DNA of 64,000 nucleotides from Maritalea mediterranea (lineage in GTDB: Bacteria > Pseudomonadota > Alphaproteobacteria > Rhizobiales > Devosiaceae): NCBI RefSeq assembly GCF_021568695.1, contig NZ_JAKGTI010000002.1, forward strand, positions 62,001 through 126,000, in the 5' to 3' direction. This document shows, one piece after another, positions 1 through 13,900 of the stretch. The number at the start of each line of letters is the position of its first letter. The first letter of the stretch is position 1. The position numbers were made by a program, and so were the translations under genes. The notes under the pieces are model-generated. The model saw only the letters and a program-made list of their open reading frames with translations, was not told where the DNA came from and did no database searches.

Positions 1-146
1 AACAAACCTTCAACCGCTGCCTTGATTTCAGGCTTGGTCGCATCAATCGCAACGTCAAACACAACTTGGTTGTGCTCAGACGCATAGGTGGACTTTTCAG
101 TCACAACCGGATTGCGAATAATATCGTATGCTTTCACCATGCTCAT
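1..146 (-). CDS. rplW: 50S ribosomal protein L23, N-terminal part (gene leaves the window)
   Basis: Only the first 48 codons are inside the window. The reading frame starts [20 protein letters not shown], which is the L23 N-terminus. L23 sits at the polypeptide exit tunnel and docks trigger factor and SRP. The chosen ATG (146-144) overlaps the rplD stop as ATGA, the usual translational coupling in the S10 operon; an in-frame ATG two codons later (140-138) is possible. It follows rplD directly, as in the canonical order rpsJ-rplC-rplD-rplW. Confidence 0.93.
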   Translation of the reverse strand, partial: MSMVKAYDIIRNPVVTEKSTYASEHNQVVFDVAIDATKPEIKAAVEGL

Positions 147-763
147 GAGAAACGAGCCTCCAAGCTTTCCAAAGCAGCTTTGGTCAACACCAGTTTAGTG
201 CGACGCAAAATGTCATAAACATTGATGCCCTGGGCTGGCAGCACGTCGATGTGACCAATGTTCCGCGCTGCAAGCGCAAAATTTTGATCCAACTCAGAAC
301 CGCCAATAATAAGCGCATTGTCCAAGCCCAACTCGCCAAATGCCTTTTTCAAAGCAGATGTCTTGCCGTCTTTGCTTTCGGCTTTGTCCAAAATGACCAA
401 ATCGCCAGATTTCGCTTTTGAAGACAATGCATGTTTCAAGGCCAAAGCCCGCATCTTCTTCGGCAACTCAATCGCATGTGAGCGAGGAGTTGGGCCGAAT
501 GCACGACCACCACCACGGAAAATTGGAACCTTGCGGTTACCGTGACGTGCGCCGCCTGAACCTTTTTGGCGCACAAATTTCTTTGTGGTGCCGCGGATTT
601 CAGCGCGGTTTTTCACATCATGCGTGCCAGCCATTTTCTTCAATTGCTGGTAACGCACCATGCGGTGCAAAATGTCCTGACGCGGCTCAAGACCGAATAC
701 GTCATCTGACAAAGTCACTTTGCCGGCAGATTTGCCATCAAGAGATACAACTGAAAGTTCCAT
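143..763 (-). CDS. rplD: 50S ribosomal protein L4
   Basis: Protein of 206 aa, the normal L4 length. The central Gly/Arg-rich extension (around residues 60-95, with [13 protein letters not shown] and GGGRAFGP) is the L4 loop that reaches into the exit tunnel. L4 is an early 23S rRNA assembly protein, and in gammaproteobacteria also represses the S10 operon; no leader of that type was recognised here. The start codon overlaps the rplC stop (TAATG), and its own stop overlaps the rplW start. Confidence 0.97.
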   Translation of the reverse strand: MELSVVSLDGKSAGKVTLSDDVFGLEPRQDILHRMVRYQQLKKMAGTHDVKNRAEIRGTTKKFVRQKGSGGARHGNRKVPIFRGGGRAFGPTPRSHAIELPKKMRALALKHALSSKAKSGDLVILDKAESKDGKTSALKKAFGELGLDNALIIGGSELDQNFALAARNIGHIDVLPAQGINVYDILRRTKLVLTKAALESLEARFS

Positions 764-1473
764 TATTCAGCACTCCCTTCCACAACGGCTTCGCCTGAAG
801 CAACCTTGAATGAACCCGGTGTTGGAGCGTCTGCAGATGCTGGCTTCTTCACCGCATCGCGAACCATAATCCAACCACCTTTTGAACCTGGCACAGAACC
901 CTGAACCATGATCAAGCCACGCTCAACATCAACTTTCACAACCTTGAGGTTCTGAGTTGTTGTCCGAACAGCGCCCATGTGACCAGCCATCTTCTTACCT
1001 TTGAAGACTTTACCTGGATCCTGACACTGACCGGTTGAACCGTGTGCACGGTGAGAGATAGACACACCGTGAGTGGCGCGCATACCGCCAAAATTGTGAC
1101 GCTTCATAGCACCGGCAAAACCTTTACCGATAGATGTGCCTGAAACATCCACAAATTGGCCAACATGGAAGTGATCAGCCAGCATTTCGGCGCCAACTTC
1201 AATCATGTTGTCTTCGGAAACGCGGAATTCCGCAACTTTCCGTTTGGGTTCAACTTTTGCAACGGCAAAGTGCCCACGGGCTGCTTTGCTTACATTCTTC
1301 ACTTTGGCTGTACCCGCACCCAATTGGAGTGCTGTATAACCATTTTTGTCCGCCGTCCGCTGAGCGACAACTTGGCAGTTCTGAAGACCAAGAACCGTTA
1401 CAGGGACATCTCTGCCCTCTTCTGTAAAGATCCGGGTCATGCCCAGCTTCTGTGCGATCACACCTGAACGCAT
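763..1473 (-). CDS. rplC: 50S ribosomal protein L3
   Basis: Protein of 236 aa beginning [16 protein letters not shown], the L3 signature. The conserved basic loop near the peptidyl-transferase centre is present ([22 protein letters not shown], about residues 125-146, with [20 protein letters not shown] after it). The C-terminal tail past about residue 210 ([13 protein letters not shown] and onward) is longer than in E. coli L3 and is low-complexity, typical of alphaproteobacteria. Gap of 23 bases to rpsJ; cotranscribed with rplD. Confidence 0.97.
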   Translation of the reverse strand: MRSGVIAQKLGMTRIFTEEGRDVPVTVLGLQNCQVVAQRTADKNGYTALQLGAGTAKVKNVSKAARGHFAVAKVEPKRKVAEFRVSEDNMIEVGAEMLADHFHVGQFVDVSGTSIGKGFAGAMKRHNFGGMRATHGVSISHRAHGSTGQCQDPGKVFKGKKMAGHMGAVRTTTQNLKVVKVDVERGLIMVQGSVPGSKGGWIMVRDAVKKPASADAPTPGSFKVASGEAVVEGSAE

Positions 1474-1496
1474 CGGTTTACACCTTTTCTAAAGTT

Positions 1497-1805
1497 CTAA
1501 AGTTTGATCTCGACGTCCACACCGGCCGCCAAGTCCAACTTCATAAGCGCATCCACTGTCTGTGGAGTAGGCTCCACAATGTCCAAAAGACGCTTGTGAG
1601 TCCGAATTTCAAATTGTTCGCGGCTCTTCTTATTGACGTGCGGCGAACGGTTGACAGTGTATTTCTCAATTCGTGTAGGCAAAGGGATTGGGCCACGAAC
1701 CTGAGCGCCTGTGCGCTTGGCTGTGTTCACAATCTCATGCGTTGAGCTATCGAGGACTCGATGATCGAACGCTTTCAGCCGAATACGAATGTTTTGACCA
1801 TTCAT
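1497..1805 (-). CDS. rpsJ: 30S ribosomal protein S10 / NusE
   Basis: Protein of 102 aa starting [19 protein letters not shown], a standard S10. It is part of the 30S head and, as NusE, partners NusB in antitermination. It is the first gene of the classical S10 operon but here lies only 67 bases after tuf, so str and S10 genes appear to form one transcription block with an attenuator-like hairpin between them. Confidence 0.97.
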   Translation of the reverse strand: MNGQNIRIRLKAFDHRVLDSSTHEIVNTAKRTGAQVRGPIPLPTRIEKYTVNRSPHVNKKSREQFEIRTHKRLLDIVEPTPQTVDALMKLDLAAGVDVEIKL

Positions 1806-1821
1806 GTCGATGTTTCCCGAA

Positions 1822-1854
1822 AAAGACGCTGCGGCGCTCTATAAGAACGCCGCA
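1822..1854 (-). terminator. Attenuator-like hairpin between tuf and rpsJ
   Basis: On the transcribed (minus) strand TGCGGCG pairs with CGCCGCA (1854-1848 with 1836-1830) around an 11-base loop, followed by GCG and then TCTTTTT. The 7-bp stem and the displaced U-run suggest a partial terminator rather than a full stop. It sits exactly at the ancestral str/S10 operon boundary. Confidence 0.45.
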
Positions 1855-1872
1855 CAGCGCTTGTAAAATTTA

Positions 1873-3063
1873 CTACTCGATGATTTTGGCAACAACGCCG
1901 GCGCCCACGGTGCGGCCGCCTTCGCGGATCGCAAAGCGCAACTGCTCTTCCATCGCGATCGGCACGATCAACTCAACATTGACCTCAACACGGTCACCAG
2001 GCATCACCATTTCTGTACCTTCTGGCAAAGTCACAACGCCAGTCACGTCAGTTGTACGGAAGTAGAACTGGGGACGGTAGTTGGTGAAGAATGGTGTGTG
2101 ACGACCACCTTCGTCTTTGGTCAAAATGTACGCCTCACCAACAAATTTGGTGTGCGGGGTAACTGAACCGGGCTTACACAAAACCTGACCACGCTCAACT
2201 TGCTCACGGTCAATACCACGGATCAAGGCACCAATATTGTCACCAGCTTCACCGCTATCCAGCAGCTTGCGGAACATTTCAACGCCAGTCACAGTGGTTT
2301 TCTGTGTGTCTTTAATGCCAACGATCTCAACTTCTTCGCCAACATTGATCACGCCACGCTCAACACGACCGGTCACAACTGTACCACGGCCAGAAATTGA
2401 GAACACGTCTTCAATTGGCATCAAGAAAGGCTGGTCCTTAGGACGCGCTGGGGTTGGCACATAATCGTCAACAGCAGCCATCAGCTCAAGAATCTTGTTC
2501 TTGCCGATTTCGTCATCACGGCCTTCCAACGCCGCCAAAGCTGAACCGGCTACAATCGGAATATCGTCGCCTGGGAACTCGTAAGAAGAAAGAAGCTCAC
2601 GCACTTCCATCTCAACCAATTCCAACAACTCTTCGTCGTCAACCTGGTCAACTTTGTTCAAGAACACAACAAGCGCTGGCACACCAACCTGACGGGCCAA
2701 CAAAATGTGCTCACGGGTCTGTGGCATTGGGCCATCAGCTGCGTTCACAACCAAAATGCCGCCATCCATCTGCGCCGCACCAGTGATCATGTTTTTCACA
2801 TAGTCAGCGTGGCCTGGGCAGTCAACGTGTGCGTAGTGACGGTTTTCTGTCTCATACTCAACGTGCGCTGTTGAAATGGTAATGCCGCGGGCTTTCTCTT
2901 CAGGCGCCTTGTCGATCTCGTCAAAAGCTGTGCCCTTACCACCAGATGCCTCAGACAATACTTTCGTAATCGCTGCGGTCAATGTGGTCTTACCATGGTC
3001 AACGTGACCAATCGTCCCAATGTTTACGTGCGGTTTCGTCCGCTCAAACTTTTCCTTCGCCAT
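1873..3063 (-). CDS. tuf: Elongation factor Tu, copy 1 (str operon)
   Basis: Protein of 396 aa. GTPase motifs are intact: GHVDHGKTT (P-loop, about 19-27), DCPGH (about 82-86) and NKVD (about 136-139), followed by EF-Tu domains II and III. EF-Tu delivers aminoacyl-tRNA to the ribosomal A site. It lies 50 bases after fusA in the str operon. A second copy at 24241-25431 is about 99% identical by eye; the only protein difference seen is Ser40 here versus Thr40 there. Confidence 0.98.
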   Translation of the reverse strand: MAKEKFERTKPHVNIGTIGHVDHGKTTLTAAITKVLSEASGGKGTAFDEIDKAPEEKARGITISTAHVEYETENRHYAHVDCPGHADYVKNMITGAAQMDGGILVVNAADGPMPQTREHILLARQVGVPALVVFLNKVDQVDDEELLELVEMEVRELLSSYEFPGDDIPIVAGSALAALEGRDDEIGKNKILELMAAVDDYVPTPARPKDQPFLMPIEDVFSISGRGTVVTGRVERGVINVGEEVEIVGIKDTQKTTVTGVEMFRKLLDSGEAGDNIGALIRGIDREQVERGQVLCKPGSVTPHTKFVGEAYILTKDEGGRHTPFFTNYRPQFYFRTTDVTGVVTLPEGTEMVMPGDRVEVNVELIVPIAMEEQLRFAIREGGRTVGAGVVAKIIE

Positions 3064-3113
3064 ATCGCTCTCTCCGTATTTCGTTCAGCGTAGTGCTGGC
3101 GTTTCAATTCAAA

Positions 3114-5207
3114 TTAACCGGCGTGTTTCGCCATGACTTCATCAGCCACGTTTTGTGGCACTTGCTCGTAATGGCCAAACACCATGGTGAAGTTTGCTCG
3201 TCCCTGGCTCATAGAGCGCAAAGAGTTCACATAACCAAACATGTTCGCCAAAGGCACGAAGGCGTCGATCACGGTCGCATTGCCGCGCACGTCTTGGCCT
3301 TGCACCTGCCCGCGACGGGAGGTCAAATCACCGATGATAGAGCCGGTGTATTCTTCTGGGCTCACCACTTCAACCTTCATGATCGGCTCAAGAAGTTTCG
3401 GGCCAGCCTGGCGGATCGCCTCACGGAAACCGGCACGACCGGCAATCTCAAAGGCCATCACAGAGGAGTCAACATCGTGATAAGCACCATCATTCAGCAC
3501 AAACTTCACATCAACCAATGGGAAGCCGGCCAATGGGCCTGCAGTCATCACAGATTCAACACCTTTTTGAACGCCTGGAATATATTCCTTCGGCACGTTA
3601 CCGCCAACAACGGTATCGGAGAAGTCCAGACCAGAACCAGCTTCACCAGGTTCGATGGTGAATTTAATCCGCGCGAACTGACCAGAACCACCAGATTGTT
3701 TCTTGTGGGTATAGTCATGATCAACGGCTTTAGTAATGGTTTCGCGATAGGCAACCTGCGGCTGACCGATATTCGCTTCCACTTTAAATTCACGCTTCAT
3801 GCGATCGACAAGAATGTCGAGGTGCAATTCACCCATGCCCGCAATAATGGTCTGACCGCTCTCTTCGTCAGATTTTACACGGAAGCTTGGATCTTCTGCC
3901 GCCAAACGGTTCAGGGCCAGACCCATCTTTTCTTGGTCAGCTTTAGATTTTGGCTCAACCGCAATCTCAATAACCGGATCAGGAAATTCCATGCGCTCAA
4001 GAATAACTTTTGAGTTCGGGGCGCAGAGTGTGTCACCAGTCGTGGTTTGCTTCAAACCAACGATAGCAACGATATCGCCTGCATAAGCCTCCTGGATTTG
4101 TTCACGGCTGTTTGAGTGCATTTGGAACATACGACCAACGCGCTCTTTTTTCTCTTTAACCGTATTCTCCAAAGATGCACCAGCTTCAAGCACGCCTGAA
4201 TAGATGCGGCAGAAAGTCAATGAACCCATGTGAGGGTCGTTAGCAATCTTAAAGGCCAACATAGACAATGGCTCATTGTCATCAGCCTTGCGAGAAACTT
4301 CTTGCTCGGTTGCCACATCGATACCGCGGATCGCTGGAATATCGATCGGAGACGGCAGGAAGTCAACCACTGCATCAAGAAGCGGCTGTACGCCCTTGTT
4401 TTTAAAAGCAGAACCGCAAAGAACTGGGAAGAACTCCACATTAATTGTACCCTTACGGATCAATTCACGGATCTTATCATTGTCAGGCATATCGCCTTCC
4501 AAATAAGCTTCCATTGCAGCTTCGTCAGCTTCAACGACAGTCTCGATCAACAGCTCACGATATTCTTCAGCACGATCCTTCAGATCGGCAGGAATGTCGA
4601 CGATGTCCCACTCGGCGCCAAGGTTTTCACCCTGCCACACATAAGCTTTCATCTCTATCAGATCGACAACACCAGCAAATTCGTTTTCCGCACCAATTGG
4701 CAACTGGATAACAACAGGTGTAGCACCCAAACGCTTTTTGATCATGTCGACTGAGTTGTAGAAGTCAGCGCCAATCTTGTCCATTTTGTTGACAAAGATC
4801 ATACGAGGCACTTCGTACTTGTCAGCCTGACGCCAAACGGTTTCTGTTTGCGGCTCAACGCCAGCATTGGCGTCCAGCAGCGCAACTGCACCGTCAAGCA
4901 CACGCAAAGACCGCTCAACTTCAATCGTGAAGTCTACGTGGCCAGGTGTATCAATGATGTTGAAGCGACGCTTTTTGCCATCACGACCTTCCCAGAAGGT
5001 TGTTGTGGCCGCAGAGGTAATTGTAATCCCCCGCTCTTGCTCTTGCTCCATCCAGTCCATGGTGGCAGCACCATCATGAACTTCACCGATTTTGTGGCTT
5101 TTGCCTGTATAGAACAAAATGCGCTCAGTTGTTGTGGTTTTACCCGCATCAATGTGCGCCATAATGCCGAAATTGCGATAGTCTTCGATCTTGTAATCGC
5201 GAGCCAT
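3114..5207 (-). CDS. fusA: Elongation factor G
   Basis: Protein of 697 aa, full length. It opens [20 protein letters not shown] and carries the G1 motif AHIDAGKTT, the G3 motif DTPGHVDFT and the G4 motif NKMD. EF-G drives tRNA-mRNA translocation and, with RRF, ribosome recycling. It is placed between rpsG (21-base gap) and tuf in the universal str order rpsL-rpsG-fusA-tuf. Confidence 0.98.
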   Translation of the reverse strand: MARDYKIEDYRNFGIMAHIDAGKTTTTERILFYTGKSHKIGEVHDGAATMDWMEQEQERGITITSAATTTFWEGRDGKKRRFNIIDTPGHVDFTIEVERSLRVLDGAVALLDANAGVEPQTETVWRQADKYEVPRMIFVNKMDKIGADFYNSVDMIKKRLGATPVVIQLPIGAENEFAGVVDLIEMKAYVWQGENLGAEWDIVDIPADLKDRAEEYRELLIETVVEADEAAMEAYLEGDMPDNDKIRELIRKGTINVEFFPVLCGSAFKNKGVQPLLDAVVDFLPSPIDIPAIRGIDVATEQEVSRKADDNEPLSMLAFKIANDPHMGSLTFCRIYSGVLEAGASLENTVKEKKERVGRMFQMHSNSREQIQEAYAGDIVAIVGLKQTTTGDTLCAPNSKVILERMEFPDPVIEIAVEPKSKADQEKMGLALNRLAAEDPSFRVKSDEESGQTIIAGMGELHLDILVDRMKREFKVEANIGQPQVAYRETITKAVDHDYTHKKQSGGSGQFARIKFTIEPGEAGSGLDFSDTVVGGNVPKEYIPGVQKGVESVMTAGPLAGFPLVDVKFVLNDGAYHDVDSSVMAFEIAGRAGFREAIRQAGPKLLEPIMKVEVVSPEEYTGSIIGDLTSRRGQVQGQDVRGNATVIDAFVPLANMFGYVNSLRSMSQGRANFTMVFGHYEQVPQNVADEVMAKHAG

Positions 5208-5228
5208 GATCGTGATACCTTTAAAAAC

Positions 5229-6085
<857 letters not shown>

Positions 6086-6320
6086 ATTGCTCGAACCTTC
6101 TTTCCATCCGTTCAAAACTCAATTCATCAGATCACAACAATCAAATGGCGCTCCCCATCGGCCCAAAGGCTCGGCGGCACCATTTAAAAACAGAGGATCG
6201 CCAGGCTATTGACCTAGAGATCTTGTGTCTCGCTATTGTCGCGTCTGTTACCCGACGGTGTGTTTGAAGCATATGTGTCTGGGTTTTTTTGTTAACCGAG
6301 ACGGGTCAAATGCTCCACGA

Positions 6321-6369
6321 CCTACCGCGAAGGTAGGGCGTTACTAAATCGAACCGGGCTCTACGTCAA
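6321..6369 (-). promoter_or_regulatory. Candidate str-operon promoter and first leader hairpin
   Basis: On the minus strand TTGACG (6369-6364) is followed after 17 bases by TAGTAA (6346-6341), a plausible sigma-70 -35/-10 pair. Immediately downstream CCTACC/GGTAGG (6337-6332 with 6326-6321) forms a 6-bp hairpin at the predicted transcript start. The remaining leader to rpsL is about 240 bases with no convincing ORF. The -10 box is weak, so the promoter is a prediction only. Confidence 0.45.
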
Positions 6370-6560
6370 GGGTTATCGCGGTTTTTTTCTATAAAGGCGA
6401 AAAAATCCGGCTTTAAGACCGTCTTAAGAGACGGATTTTGATCTCGAGGACAAATCCGACCTCATATCAGATCACTTCTCTTAAAATACAAGCCAATATT
6501 TGGCGCAAATGATCTTAAGTTCAAGAGGCTGATTCCGTTTTGCACTGAAATCAGAATCGA
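6370..6560. other. rpoC-rpsL intergenic region, remainder
   Basis: No gene is visible. The stretch is AT-rich with T-runs and contains one short perfect hairpin, CCGTCT-TAAG-AGACGG (6420-6435), not followed by a convincing U-run on either strand. It probably supplies upstream promoter (UP-type) sequence for the str operon. Confidence 0.4.
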
Positions 6561-6561
6561 T

Positions 6562-6597
6562 TCCCCAAAAAAGAAAGGGCGCCCAAATGGACGCCCT
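6562..6597 (-). terminator. Intrinsic terminator of rpoBC
   Basis: On the minus strand AGGGCGTCC pairs with GGGCGCCCT (6597-6589 with 6584-6576; one G-U pair) around a 4-base loop, followed by TTTCTTTTTT. It lies 26 bases after the rpoC stop and separates the rif operon from the str operon. Confidence 0.9.
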
Positions 6598-6623
6598 CTC
6601 CCAATGCTTAATATACGAGCAAA

Positions 6624-9600
6624 CTATTCGCCGGCTTGGTCCGAAGAGTCGCTTGACGCAGCTTCAATGCGCAAGGCATTTCGTGCGGCCAGCTCTTCAT
6701 CAGCTTGACGCTGGCGTTCCGCCAAGATCAAATCATCACGCTTCGCCGCAATCTTTTGTGTAGATGCGGTAAAGGCACCGGTGCCCACTGGGATCAGTCG
6801 GCCCACAATGATGTTTTCCTTCAAGCCTTCCAGCGGATCGGCCTTGCCACTCACAGCAGCTTCGGTCAATACGCGCGTTGTTTCCTGGAACGACGCGGCA
6901 GAGAAGAACGACCGTGTTTGCAGCGATGCTTTGGTGATGCCCAACAGAACCGGCACAGCCTGTGCTGGTTTGCGGCCATCCGCCTCGAGACGCTGGTTCA
7001 ACTCATCAAAGTCGATATGGTCAATATGCTCTTCTTTGATCAAGCCTGAATCACCTGGATCGGTGATTTCAACCTTTTGCAGCATTTGACGTACAATCAC
7101 TTCGATGTGCTTGTCGTTAATGCCCACACCTTGCAAGCGATAAACTTCCTGGATTTCATTGACCAGATATTTGGCCAATTCTTCCACGCCCTTAATCGCC
7201 AGAATATCGTGTGGCGCGGGGTTGCCGTCCAACAGATACTCACCACGCTCAATGGTGTCGCCTTCTTGCAAGTGGAACGGCTTGCCTTTTGGAATGAGAT
7301 ATTCCACTGGCTCCCCGCCTTCTTCATGCGGCTCGATCACAATGCGACGCTTGTTCTTATAGTCACGGCCAAAGCGGATGGTCCCATCGATCTCTGCGAT
7401 AATCGCATGATCTTTAGGCCGACGCGCTTCAAACAATTCCGCTACCCGTGGCAGACCACCGGTAATGTCTTTTGTTTTCGCGCTCTCCAATGGCGTACGT
7501 GCAATAACGTCACCAGGGTTCACCTTCGTGCCCGGATCAACCGCAATCACCGCATCAACAGAAAGCAGATAACGGGCTTCGCCGCCACGATCCAGCTTGA
7601 TGGCTTTGCCATCTTTGCCGGTGATGGCCAGAGCAGGCTTCAAATGCTCGCCACGTGGGTTTGAACGCCAGTCGATCACCAAGCGTTTGGTAAAGCCGGT
7701 GCTCTCGTCAGTTTGTTCAGAAACAGACGCACCTTCCACCAAATCTTCAAAGGCGATCTCACCTTCAACTTCTGCCAGAACAGGACGTACATATGGGTCC
7801 CATTCAGCAATCCGCTGACCGGCCTTGACGGTTTCGCCAATCTTGACCCGCAACAACGCGCCATATGGCACTTTGTGGGTCCCGCGCTCATTGCCGTCTT
7901 CATCAGAAATGGCCAGCACCAGGTTCCGGCTCATATTCACCGTACGCCCGTCACTGTCTTCGGCCACCTGACCCGACTTCACAGACACAACACCTTCGTG
8001 GTTCGCTTCAATAAAGGAGCTGTCCACGACCTGCGCTGTACCGCCAATGTGGAAGGTCCGCATGGTCAACTGTGTGCCCGGTTCACCAATGGATTGCGCG
8101 GCGATAACACCAACCGCTTCACCCATATTCACCGGTGTACCGCGGGCAAGGTCACGGCCATAACATGTGCCGCAAACGCCCTGACGTTGCTTACAAGTCA
8201 ACACTGAACGGATCTTGATGGACTGAACTTTCGCCGCTTCGATGCGCTCGACGTCAGCTTCTTCAACCATCACGCCATTTGCAACGATGACTTCATCGGT
8301 TTTCGGATCCAGCACATCTTCAGCAGTGGTCCGACCCAACACACGGCTGCCCAAAGACGCAATGACGTTACCACTATCAATGATAGGGGTCATTGTCAGG
8401 CCTTCTTCTGAACCGCAATCTTTGCCAGTGATGATACAATCTTGCGCCACGTCAACCAGACGACGAGTCAGATAACCTGAGTTCGCTGTCTTCATCGCGG
8501 TATCCGCCAAGCCCTTACGGGCACCGTGGGTCGAGTTAAAGTACTCGTTCACGGTCAAACCTTCTTTAAAGTTTGAGATAATTGGCGTTTCAATGATGCC
8601 ACCATCCGGACGCGCCATCAAACCACGCATACCAGCAAGCTGTTTCATCTGCGCTGGCGAACCACGCGCACCTGAGTGAGACATCATATAAACCGAGTTA
8701 ATCGGTGTCTGACGTTTGGTTTCCTCATCGATCTGAACCGAAGAAATCCGGCTCATCATCTCGTCGGCCACCTTGTCACCACACTTGGCCCAAGCATCAA
8801 CAACTTTGTTGTACTTCTCGCCGCGGGTGATCAAGCCGTCATTATATTGCTGTTCAAACTCTTCAACCTGCTTGCGGGTGGTTTCAACGATACCCACTTT
8901 GGTGTCCGGGATAACCATGTCATCCTTACCAAAGGAAATACCGGCCTTACAGGCATAGCGGAAACCAAGATCCATGATCTGGTCACAGAAGATCACTGTG
9001 TCCTTCTGACCGCACGCACGGTAAACCGTGTCGATCAGTTTCGAGATCATTTTCTTGGTCATCAGCTGGTTGCACGCCTCAAACGGCACCGCATGGTTTT
9101 TCGGCAGCAATTGCGCAATCATCATGCGACCAGGTGTGGTCTCATGAATCTGGCTTACCTCATTGCCATCCTCATCAATGGTCTTGAACCGACCTTTGAT
9201 TTTGGTGTGCAAGGTGATGACCTTGTTTTCGAGCGCATATTCAATCTCGCCCATATTGCCGAAGGCCATGCCCTCACCTGGCTCATTTTCATTCATCAAT
9301 GAGAGGTAATAAAGCCCCAGAACAATATCCTGCGATGGCACGATCACGGGTGAACCGTTGGCCGGGTGCAAGATGTTGTTGGTGGACATCATCAATACGC
9401 GCGCTTCGAGCTGTGCTTCGAGCGACAATGGCACGTGTACCGCCATTTGGTCACCGTCAAAGTCAGCGTTAAAGGCCGCACAGACCAGCGGGTGAAGCTG
9501 AATAGCTTTACCTTCGATCAACGTCGGTTCGAAAGCTTGGATACCCAAACGGTGAAGTGTTGGCGCACGGTTAAGCATAACCGGGTGCTCACGGATCACT

Positions 9601-10847
9601 TCATCCAAAATATCCCAAACTTCGGGACGCTCTTTCTCTACCAGCTTTTTCGCCTGCTTCACGGTTGAAGACAAACCTTTGGCTTCAAGACGTGAGTAGA
9701 TGAACGGCTTGAACAATTCCAAAGCCATCTTCTTGGGCAAGCCACACTGGTGCAGCTTCAATTCGGGACCAACGGTGATCACCGAACGGCCGGAATAGTC
9801 AACCCGCTTACCCAGCAAGTTCTGACGGAAACGGCCTTGCTTACCCTTGAGCATATCTGACAAGGATTTCAGCGGACGCTTGTTCGCACCAGTAATGGTG
9901 CGGCCACGACGACCATTATCGAACAGCGCATCAACTGACTCTTGCAGCATACGCTTTTCGTTCCGGATAATGATGTCCGGTGCGCGCAGCTCCATCAACC
10001 GCTTCAACCGGTTGTTCCGGTTGATCACACGACGATAAAGATCGTTCAGATCAGATGTCGCAAAGCGACCACCGTCCAGCGGCACCAAGGGGCGCAGTTC
10101 AGGCGGGATAACCGGAATAACGGTCATGATCATCCATTCAGGACGGTTGCCTGAAACGATGAAGTGCTCAACCACTTTCAACCGCTTGCCAAGTTTTTTC
10201 GGCTTCAATTCGGTTGTGGCTTCAGCAATCTCAACGCGCAACTCAGCGGCCAGCTTTTCAAGATCAAGCGCCGCCAGCATTTCGCGCACCGCTTCCGCAC
10301 CAATCATCGCGGTGAAGGCATCGGCACCATACTCATCCTGGGCGTCGATATATTCTTCTTCCGTGATCAACTGGTTCACAGCAAACGGGCTGAGCCCCGG
10401 CTCGATCACCACATAGTTTTCGAAATACAAAATCCGCTCGACATCTTTCAATGTCATATCGAGCAACAGCGCGATACGGGATGGCAATGATTTCAAGAAC
10501 CAGATGTGGGCAACGGGCGCAGCCAGTTCGATATGGCCCATGCGTTCACGGCGCACGCGAGACAAGGTGACTTCAACGCCACACTTCTCACAGATCACGC
10601 CTTTAAACTTCATGCGCTTATATTTGCCGCACAAGCACTCATAGTCCTTTTGCGGACCAAAGGTGCGCGCACAGAACAAACCGTCCCGCTCAGGCTTAAA
10701 CGTACGGTAATTGATGGTCTCTGGCTTTTTGATTTCACCAAAGGACCATGACAAGATTTTCTCGGGGCTCGCAATGTTGATCTTTACCTGATCAAACACT
10801 TGGGCCTGGGCCTGCGGATTGAAAAGATCCATAACTTGATGGTTCAT
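6624..10847 (-). CDS. rpoC: RNA polymerase subunit beta prime
   Basis: Protein of 1407 aa, the normal proteobacterial size. Visible are the N-terminal zinc finger ([20 protein letters not shown], about residues 71-90) and the catalytic NADFDGDQM, whose three Asp chelate the active-site magnesium. Further on are the bridge-helix/trigger-loop region ([20 protein letters not shown] and [13 protein letters not shown]) and a second Cys cluster ([13 protein letters not shown]). It ends in a low-complexity acidic tail ([10 protein letters not shown]). It follows rpoB by 97 bases. Confidence 0.98.
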   Translation of the reverse strand: MNHQVMDLFNPQAQAQVFDQVKINIASPEKILSWSFGEIKKPETINYRTFKPERDGLFCARTFGPQKDYECLCGKYKRMKFKGVICEKCGVEVTLSRVRRERMGHIELAAPVAHIWFLKSLPSRIALLLDMTLKDVERILYFENYVVIEPGLSPFAVNQLITEEEYIDAQDEYGADAFTAMIGAEAVREMLAALDLEKLAAELRVEIAEATTELKPKKLGKRLKVVEHFIVSGNRPEWMIMTVIPVIPPELRPLVPLDGGRFATSDLNDLYRRVINRNNRLKRLMELRAPDIIIRNEKRMLQESVDALFDNGRRGRTITGANKRPLKSLSDMLKGKQGRFRQNLLGKRVDYSGRSVITVGPELKLHQCGLPKKMALELFKPFIYSRLEAKGLSSTVKQAKKLVEKERPEVWDILDEVIREHPVMLNRAPTLHRLGIQAFEPTLIEGKAIQLHPLVCAAFNADFDGDQMAVHVPLSLEAQLEARVLMMSTNNILHPANGSPVIVPSQDIVLGLYYLSLMNENEPGEGMAFGNMGEIEYALENKVITLHTKIKGRFKTIDEDGNEVSQIHETTPGRMMIAQLLPKNHAVPFEACNQLMTKKMISKLIDTVYRACGQKDTVIFCDQIMDLGFRYACKAGISFGKDDMVIPDTKVGIVETTRKQVEEFEQQYNDGLITRGEKYNKVVDAWAKCGDKVADEMMSRISSVQIDEETKRQTPINSVYMMSHSGARGSPAQMKQLAGMRGLMARPDGGIIETPIISNFKEGLTVNEYFNSTHGARKGLADTAMKTANSGYLTRRLVDVAQDCIITGKDCGSEEGLTMTPIIDSGNVIASLGSRVLGRTTAEDVLDPKTDEVIVANGVMVEEADVERIEAAKVQSIKIRSVLTCKQRQGVCGTCYGRDLARGTPVNMGEAVGVIAAQSIGEPGTQLTMRTFHIGGTAQVVDSSFIEANHEGVVSVKSGQVAEDSDGRTVNMSRNLVLAISDEDGNERGTHKVPYGALLRVKIGETVKAGQRIAEWDPYVRPVLAEVEGEIAFEDLVEGASVSEQTDESTGFTKRLVIDWRSNPRGEHLKPALAITGKDGKAIKLDRGGEARYLLSVDAVIAVDPGTKVNPGDVIARTPLESAKTKDITGGLPRVAELFEARRPKDHAIIAEIDGTIRFGRDYKNKRRIVIEPHEEGGEPVEYLIPKGKPFHLQEGDTIERGEYLLDGNPAPHDILAIKGVEELAKYLVNEIQEVYRLQGVGINDKHIEVIVRQMLQKVEITDPGDSGLIKEEHIDHIDFDELNQRLEADGRKPAQAVPVLLGITKASLQTRSFFSAASFQETTRVLTEAAVSGKADPLEGLKENIIVGRLIPVGTGAFTASTQKIAAKRDDLILAERQRQADEELAARNALRIEAASSDSSDQAGE

Positions 10848-10873
10848 TTTCCTGTCTCCTTTAATGCAGGGGT

Positions 10874-10896
10874 GGGATGAAATCGCCGCTCATCCC
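10874..10896 (-). other. Hairpin in the rpoB-rpoC intergenic spacer
   Basis: GGGATGA and TCATCCC form a perfect 7-bp stem with a 9-base loop in the 97-base spacer. No U-run follows on the minus strand, so it is more likely an RNA processing or stability element than a terminator. The rpoC ribosome binding site (AGGAGACAGG) is just downstream. Confidence 0.5.
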
Positions 10897-10944
10897 TAAA
10901 CCCGCTGCTAAAAATTAAGCGATTAGGTTACGTTTAATGACGTG

Positions 10945-13900
10945 CTATTCCGCAGCATCCTGTGAAGAGCCTTCAATGGCCTCCAACGTATCCCCGTCAT
11001 CGTCACCCTCGTCTTCGCTTGAGCTCAATTCAACATTGAGGCCAAGAGACCGGATTTCTTTGACCAACACGTTAAAGCTTTCTGGAACTCCAGCTTCAAA
11101 CGTGTCATCGCCCCGTACAATCGCTTCATAGACCTTTGTGCGCCCTGCAACATCGTCTGACTTAACTGTCAGCATTTCTTGCAAGGTGTACGCCGCACCA
11201 TAAGCCTCAAGCGCCCAAACTTCCATCTCACCAAAGCGCTGACCACCAAACTGTGCCTTACCGCCCAATGGCTGCTGAGTCACAAGTGAGTATGGTCCAA
11301 TTGACCGCGCGTGGATCTTATCGTCCACCAAGTGGTGCAATTTCAGCATGTAGATGTAGCCAACAGTCACGTCACGGTGGAATTCTTCACCGGTCCGGCC
11401 GTCGATCAAGCGGGACTGACCAGAGCCTTCAAGCCCTGCCCGTTCCAGCATATCCACGATGTCTGGCTCTTTCGCCCCGTCAAATACCGGGGTGGAAATG
11501 GAGACGCCGTTTTGCAAGTAGTCTGCCAAGCGAACAACGCTGTCATCATCAAGATTTTCAACGTAGTCATCGCCTTTATAAACGTGGTTCAACTCTTCAC
11601 GCAGCGGGGTCACATCTTTGGTCTCTGCACGACGATAAGTGTCATACATTTCACCAATGCGCTTGCCCATGCCGGCACAAGCCCAGCCAAGGTGCGTTTC
11701 AAGAATTTGACCAACGTTCATCCGGCTTGGCACGCCAAGAGGGTTCAAAACGATATCAACTGGCGTACCATCGGCCAAGTGAGGCATATCCTCGATGGGC
11801 ATGATGCGGGACACCACACCCTTGTTCCCGTGACGGCCAGCCATTTTATCGCCTGACTGAATCTTGCGCTTGGTCGCAACAAAGACTTTCACCATCTTCA
11901 TCACGCCCGGTGGCAATTCATCACCACGCTGTAGCTTATCAACCTTGTCAATAAAGCGCTGCTCAAGCTGTTTACGGCTGTCTTCATATTGGCCTTGAAG
12001 GGCTTCAATTTCAGACATGACCTTGTCGTCATCAACCGCAAACTGCCACCATTTTGAACGTGGATGCGCTTCAAAAATTGCATCATTCAATTTGGTGCCA
12101 GCAACATAGCCTTTTGGCCCTGCAGTTGCTTCTTTGCCGAACAACATCTCTTTCAAACGTGCAAACACGTTTCGGTCGAGAATTGACTGTTCGTCGTCGC
12201 GGTCTTTTGCCAAGCGTTCAATTTCTTCACGCTCAATGGCCATCGCACGTTCATCTTTGTCGATGCCGTGACGGTTAAACACACGTACTTCAACAACAGT
12301 ACCCGCATCACCTGGCGGCACACGCAAAGATGTGTCACGCACGTCAGACGCTTTCTCACCAAAGATCGCACGCAGCAGCTTTTCTTCCGGTGTCATTGGG
12401 CTTTCGCCTTTTGGTGTGATTTTACCCACCAAAATGTCACCAGCTTCAACATCGGCACCAATGTGCACAATGCCCGCCTCGTCCAAATTCTTCAGTGCTT
12501 CTTCTGAAACGTTTGGAATGTCGCGTGTGATTTCTTCAGGACCCAATTTGGTGTCCCGCGCCATCACTTCAAATTCCTCAATGTGAATTGAGGTGAACAC
12601 GTCATCCTTCACGATATTTTCGGAAAGAAGAATAGAGTCTTCGTAGTTGTAACCATTCCAAGGCATAAACGCGACGAGCACGTTCCGGCCAAGCGCCAAA
12701 TCACCTAGATCGGTTGAAGGACCGTCGGCAATAATATCGCCAGCTTCAACATGGTCACCCACCACAACCAAAGGACGCTGGTTAATGCAGGTAGACTGGT
12801 TGGAGCGTTGGAACTTCATCAGGGTATAGATATCCACGCCGGTTTTCGATGCGTCTGTTTCTTCAGTCGCCCGAATAACGATACGTGTCGCATCCACTTG
12901 ATCAACGATACCAGTACGCTTTGCCACAATCGCGGCACCAGAGTCGCGGGCCACGACAGGCTCCATGCCTGTGCCCACAAATGGCGCTTGAGACCGCAGC
13001 AATGGCACAGCCTGACGCTGCATGTTAGAGCCCATCAAGGCGCGGTTCGCATCGTCATTTTCCAAGAATGGAATAAGCGACGCCGCAACTGAAATCACCT
13101 GTTTCGGGTTAACGTCCATCAGGTCGATATTTTCGCGCGGGATCAACATCACCTCACCTGCCCGACGACCGGTCACCAGATCATTCTGGAATTCATTGTC
13201 GTCAGTCAGCTTAGCGTTGGCCTGCGCAATATTGTACCGCGCCTCTTCCATGGCGGAGAGATAAACAACATCGTCTGTCACTTTACCGTCTTCCACCTTG
13301 CGATAAGGGGTTTCGATAAAGCCATATTTGTTGACGCGTGCAAATGTGGCCAAAGAGTTGATCAAACCAATGTTTGGCCCCTCAGGCGTTTCAATCGGGC
13401 AAATTCGACCATAGTGGGTCGGGTGCACGTCACGCACTTCAAAGCCAGCACGCTCACGGGTCAAACCACCTGGCCCAAGCGCAGACAAGCGACGCTTGTG
13501 GGTGATTTCAGACAATGGGTTTGTCTGGTCCATAAACTGAGACAATTGTGACGAGCCAAAGAACTCTCGTACCGCAGCCGCCGCAGGCTTCGCGTTGATC
13601 AAATCCTGTGGCATCACAGTGTCGATCTCGACAGAAGACATCCGCTCCTTGATCGCGCGCTCCATGCGCAACAAACCAAGACGGTAGTGGTTTTCCATCA
13701 ATTCGCCAACTGAACGCACACGACGGTTGCCTAGATTGTCGATATCGTCGATCTCACCGCGACCATCGCGCAGATCAACCAAGGTGCGAACAACTTCAAC
13801 AATGTCGTCTTTGCGCAATGTCCGTACAGTGTCTTCACACTCTACATTCAAGCGCATGTTCATTTTCACACGACCAACGGCCGACAGATCATAGCGCTCT

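Noticed and set aside
2982-4013. Long plus-strand frame (343 codons) antisense to tuf and fusA
   Set aside because: It overlaps the highly conserved EF-Tu/EF-G genes entirely, is His- and Asn-rich from reversed codon bias, and has no ribosome binding site.
6420-6435. CCGTCT-TAAG-AGACGG hairpin upstream of the str promoter
   Set aside because: Short stem, not transcribed as part of rpoC or rpsL by the proposed terminator and promoter, and no U-run; probably incidental.
13022-13264. Many 60-200 codon frames antisense to rpoB/rpoC
   Set aside because: They are shadows of conserved genes with strong codon bias; none has independent support.
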